A DNA stretch of 64,000 nucleotides from Diplonema papillatum (Eukaryota; Euglenozoa; Diplonemea; Diplonemida; Diplonemidae): contig JAPJBO010000311.1 of the NCBI GenBank assembly GCA_030068145.1, forward strand, positions 171,713 through 235,712. The letters are read 5' to 3'. The notes under the pieces are model-generated. The model did no database searches, had not been told where the DNA came from, and saw only the letters and a program-made list of their open reading frames with translations. Position numbers and translations under genes: made by a program. Position 1 is the stretch's first letter. Every line of letters begins with the position of its first letter. Of the stretch, positions 62,198 through 64,000 are shown one piece after another.

Positions 62198-63859
62198 TCA
62201 TGAACGCTTCGCCGACGCCGGTTGGTGCGCCTTCTTCGTCTTCGCTAACGGTGACTTCCCCGGCGTTCCCAGCGGACGCTTCGGTTGCGTCATGTGGACG
62301 TCTTCAGACGGAGCCTCGGCCCGTCCCGTCTTCTGCTTCGTCGGTGTGGCGACGGGCGTCTTCGGCGCCTTCTTCTTGACCGGGGTTCGGTCTACGGGCA
62401 TCGCCGGGGGTGTCTTCGGCCTCATCGTCGCGACCATCTCGGTCAGCTTGGCCATCTGAACGCCGAGTGCTGCGATGTCTCCACGCAGCGCGTCGTTCTT
62501 CGCGCGTAGCTCCGCGTTCTCCGCCCGGAGCTGTTGCACCGCGCCATTATTGTCGCCCGCGCCCTTCGGTTGCTCGGGTGTACTCGTCTTCTCCTGTCCC
62601 TGCCGTCGCATCGCCTCGAGGTACGACGAGACCTTCGGCGTCCTCTCCGCCCTTGCATCCCACACCTGCGACTTCGGCCGCCGTCCGGACCTGTCCTCCT
62701 CGGTCTCGTCGTCGACCTTCATCAGCGCTCCTCCCGCGCTTATCAGTCGATGCGGGGGCGGCTCCTCGCTGGCAACGACGCGCGTGTCCCCATGCGTCTT
62801 GCTCCGGTAGGACGCGACTTGGCGACACGTCCATCCCGCCGCCTTCATGGTCGCCTCAAGATCCGAAGCGGCATCGCGCGCCTGCGCTCCCCTCACCAAG
62901 TAATGCATCGCGGGCGGCCCCTGCTTCGCCGCCGCTTCGCCCAGCTTTCGCCGCACCTGCTCGGACTTGCCGCCTTCGACCCTCACCCCCAGCCGCGCGC
63001 GACTGCGAGCAAGGCCTAGGCAGCCTTCCCTCTGTGCGAACATGAGAGCGCTCTTCAGCGACGCCTCCGCGTCAGCTAGCCACACCACCTCGTTGGCCTC
63101 CGATCCCTCCCTCCACCGCGGCATGCGTAGGAAGAGCCCTCTTCTGCCCGAAACCTTCAGCAGCTTCTCGACGTGCTCTCCTTCGACCCGTACCATCAGC
63201 TGGTACACCCGGTGCACCCGCCGCACATTAAACATGCTGTGCGGGCTTAGCTTCACCTCTGCCTCTTCCGCGAGCCGCCTGCACTCCGCCTTCAGCACCC
63301 GCCCCCCCGACGGTTCCTGCAGGGCTGCCAGCGTCTCCGCTCCGCACCAGCGTGCATCCATCTCGGCGCAAATCAGCACCGTCGACGTCGGCGGGCGGTC
63401 GACTTCCTTCACATCCGCGGGCGCGTACACCACATCCCCCTCCGGAGACCTCGTCACGTATGCCGGCAGCACCTTCTCCGCGCCGTCAACCCTGCAGACC
63501 ACGTCTGTCCGCCTACTGCCCTCCAGAGCCGCCACTGTGACCATGGCCGAGCCCTCCGGCATCCCCTCACGTCGTATCTTCCGCGCGCTCGCCATGGGCG
63601 CGAACGCCACCGTGGCTTCCGCCAGCTTGGTGTGTTCTACCACTGGCACTCCCCAATCCTCCTGCCTCAGCTCAATCTTCGTCTTCCTCGCCCCTTCGAC
63701 TGGCTTCCCGTCTTCTTCGGCCTTCCTCTGCCCGACCTCTTCCATCGCGCGCTCGGCCGTCGGCTTCCTCTCCTTCTTGCCCGACACCTCCGTCCAGCCC
63801 CCGTTGTGCTTCTTCTTCTTCTTGCTCCCTTTTCCAGTCGACGCTGCTTGCTTCGCCAC
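62198..63859 (-). CDS. LINE ORF1 (nucleic-acid-binding, coiled-coil)
   Basis: Open for 553 codons from a GTG at 63859, and for a further 34 codons upstream to a TAA at 63962-63964. There is no in-frame ATG in the first part; the first in-frame Met is about codon 40. An ATG at 63900 lies in another frame, followed at once by a GTGAGA donor-like string. The protein has a Lys-rich N-terminus (KGSKKKKKHNGGW), a long central region with an RRM-like alternation (VLICAEMDARWCG, VYQLMVRVEGEHVEKLL), a coiled coil near residues 445-485 (QQLRAENAELRAKNDALRGD), and a basic, Pro/Thr-rich tail. It should bind the element RNA. It ends 15 bases before the ORF2 ATG, suggesting reinitiation or separate trans-spliced messages. 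Confidence 0.82.
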   Translation of the reverse strand: MAKQAASTGKGSKKKKKHNGGWTEVSGKKERKPTAERAMEEVGQRKAEEDGKPVEGARKTKIELRQEDWGVPVVEHTKLAEATVAFAPMASARKIRREGMPEGSAMVTVAALEGSRRTDVVCRVDGAEKVLPAYVTRSPEGDVVYAPADVKEVDRPPTSTVLICAEMDARWCGAETLAALQEPSGGRVLKAECRRLAEEAEVKLSPHSMFNVRRVHRVYQLMVRVEGEHVEKLLKVSGRRGLFLRMPRWREGSEANEVVWLADAEASLKSALMFAQREGCLGLARSRARLGVRVEGGKSEQVRRKLGEAAAKQGPPAMHYLVRGAQARDAASDLEATMKAAGWTCRQVASYRSKTHGDTRVVASEEPPPHRLISAGGALMKVDDETEEDRSGRRPKSQVWDARAERTPKVSSYLEAMRRQGQEKTSTPEQPKGAGDNNGAVQQLRAENAELRAKNDALRGDIAALGVQMAKLTEMVATMRPKTPPAMPVDRTPVKKKAPKTPVATPTKQKTGRAEAPSEDVHMTQPKRPLGTPGKSPLAKTKKAHQPASAKRS

Positions 63860-64000
63860 GCCGTTTCCGCCGCCGCTGCCGTCGTCGTTCTCACCTGCAT
63901 TCGTCCTGCCCTTTACGCCTCTTCCGCCCGTGTCCTCTGCCTTCGAACGCTTTCCTTTCTTTTAACTCTTCCCTTTCTTTTAACTCTTCCCGCCGTCTTG

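Larger units (their letters stand above)
56563..64000 (-). mobile_element. Non-LTR retrotransposon (LINE), probably intact, 5' end outside the window
   Basis: Two long uninterrupted frames in the usual LINE order, ORF1 then ORF2, separated by only 12 bases, and a short 3' tail. The absence of stops or frameshifts over 7.2 kb points to a young, possibly active copy. ORF2 has an APE-type endonuclease and reverse transcriptase, preceded by an OTU-type protease and a 2A-like motif and followed by Cys/His-rich repeats. OTU-like proteases are known in some LINEs such as Dualen/RandI of green algae, and 2A sequences in trypanosome L1Tc/ingi; the combination seen here is unusual. The ORF1 frame opens at 63961 and the 5' untranslated region runs off the window. 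Confidence 0.9.

Overview
The window looks like nuclear DNA of a repeat-rich protist, most likely a euglenozoan and perhaps a diplonemid. Evidence: (1) a calpain-type gene at 26.9-31.2 kb has, upstream of its protease core, a domain resembling DUF1935 of kinetoplastid calpain-like proteins; (2) that gene is split by a GT-AG intron; (3) a large non-LTR retrotransposon has a 2A-like motif ahead of its endonuclease, an arrangement known from trypanosome L1Tc/ingi elements; (4) there are pieces of strongly divergent eukaryotic 28S and 18S rRNA. The taxonomic placement is inference.

Layout. 1-11.6 kb is a mosaic of dispersed repeats, with a tandem segmental duplication into which a 1,013-bp TA-flanked inverted-repeat transposon has jumped, a 28S rRNA fragment, tandem arrays and hairpins. 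11.7-12.1 kb holds a small intact Lys/Arg-rich gene with decayed relatives at 15, 35, 37 and 44 kb. 12-26 kb is again mosaic: MITEs, G tracts, long (GT)n and (GA)n, a 3.0-kb long-inverted-repeat transposon (20.24-23.26 kb) with a broken zinc-finger gene, and another decayed gene at 23.8-25.1 kb. 26.9-31.2 kb is the two-exon calpain gene (minus strand). 32.0-32.5 kb is a tandem array of 28S 3' sequence. 41.1-42.2 kb is a PPR-like helical-repeat gene (minus), followed by a truncated duplicate that carries an internally inverted 18S fragment. 44.8-46.9 kb is a second element with the same termini as the 20-kb transposon. 54.2-56.3 kb encodes an Ala-rich protein of about 88-residue repeats (minus). 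56.6-64.0 kb is an apparently intact LINE (minus): ORF1, then ORF2 encoding OTU protease, 2A-like motif, APE endonuclease, reverse transcriptase and a Cys/His-rich tail.

Host genes, all on the minus strand, are visibly richer in GC than the surrounding DNA. One short repeat (called R1 below) ends in a polypyrimidine/AG stretch next to calpain exon 2 and next to the Ala-rich ORF, suggesting that introns here are built from or colonised by a repeat. No operon logic, CRISPR, phage or bacterial features are present. Everything was read by eye; family assignments rest on motifs, not database searches.
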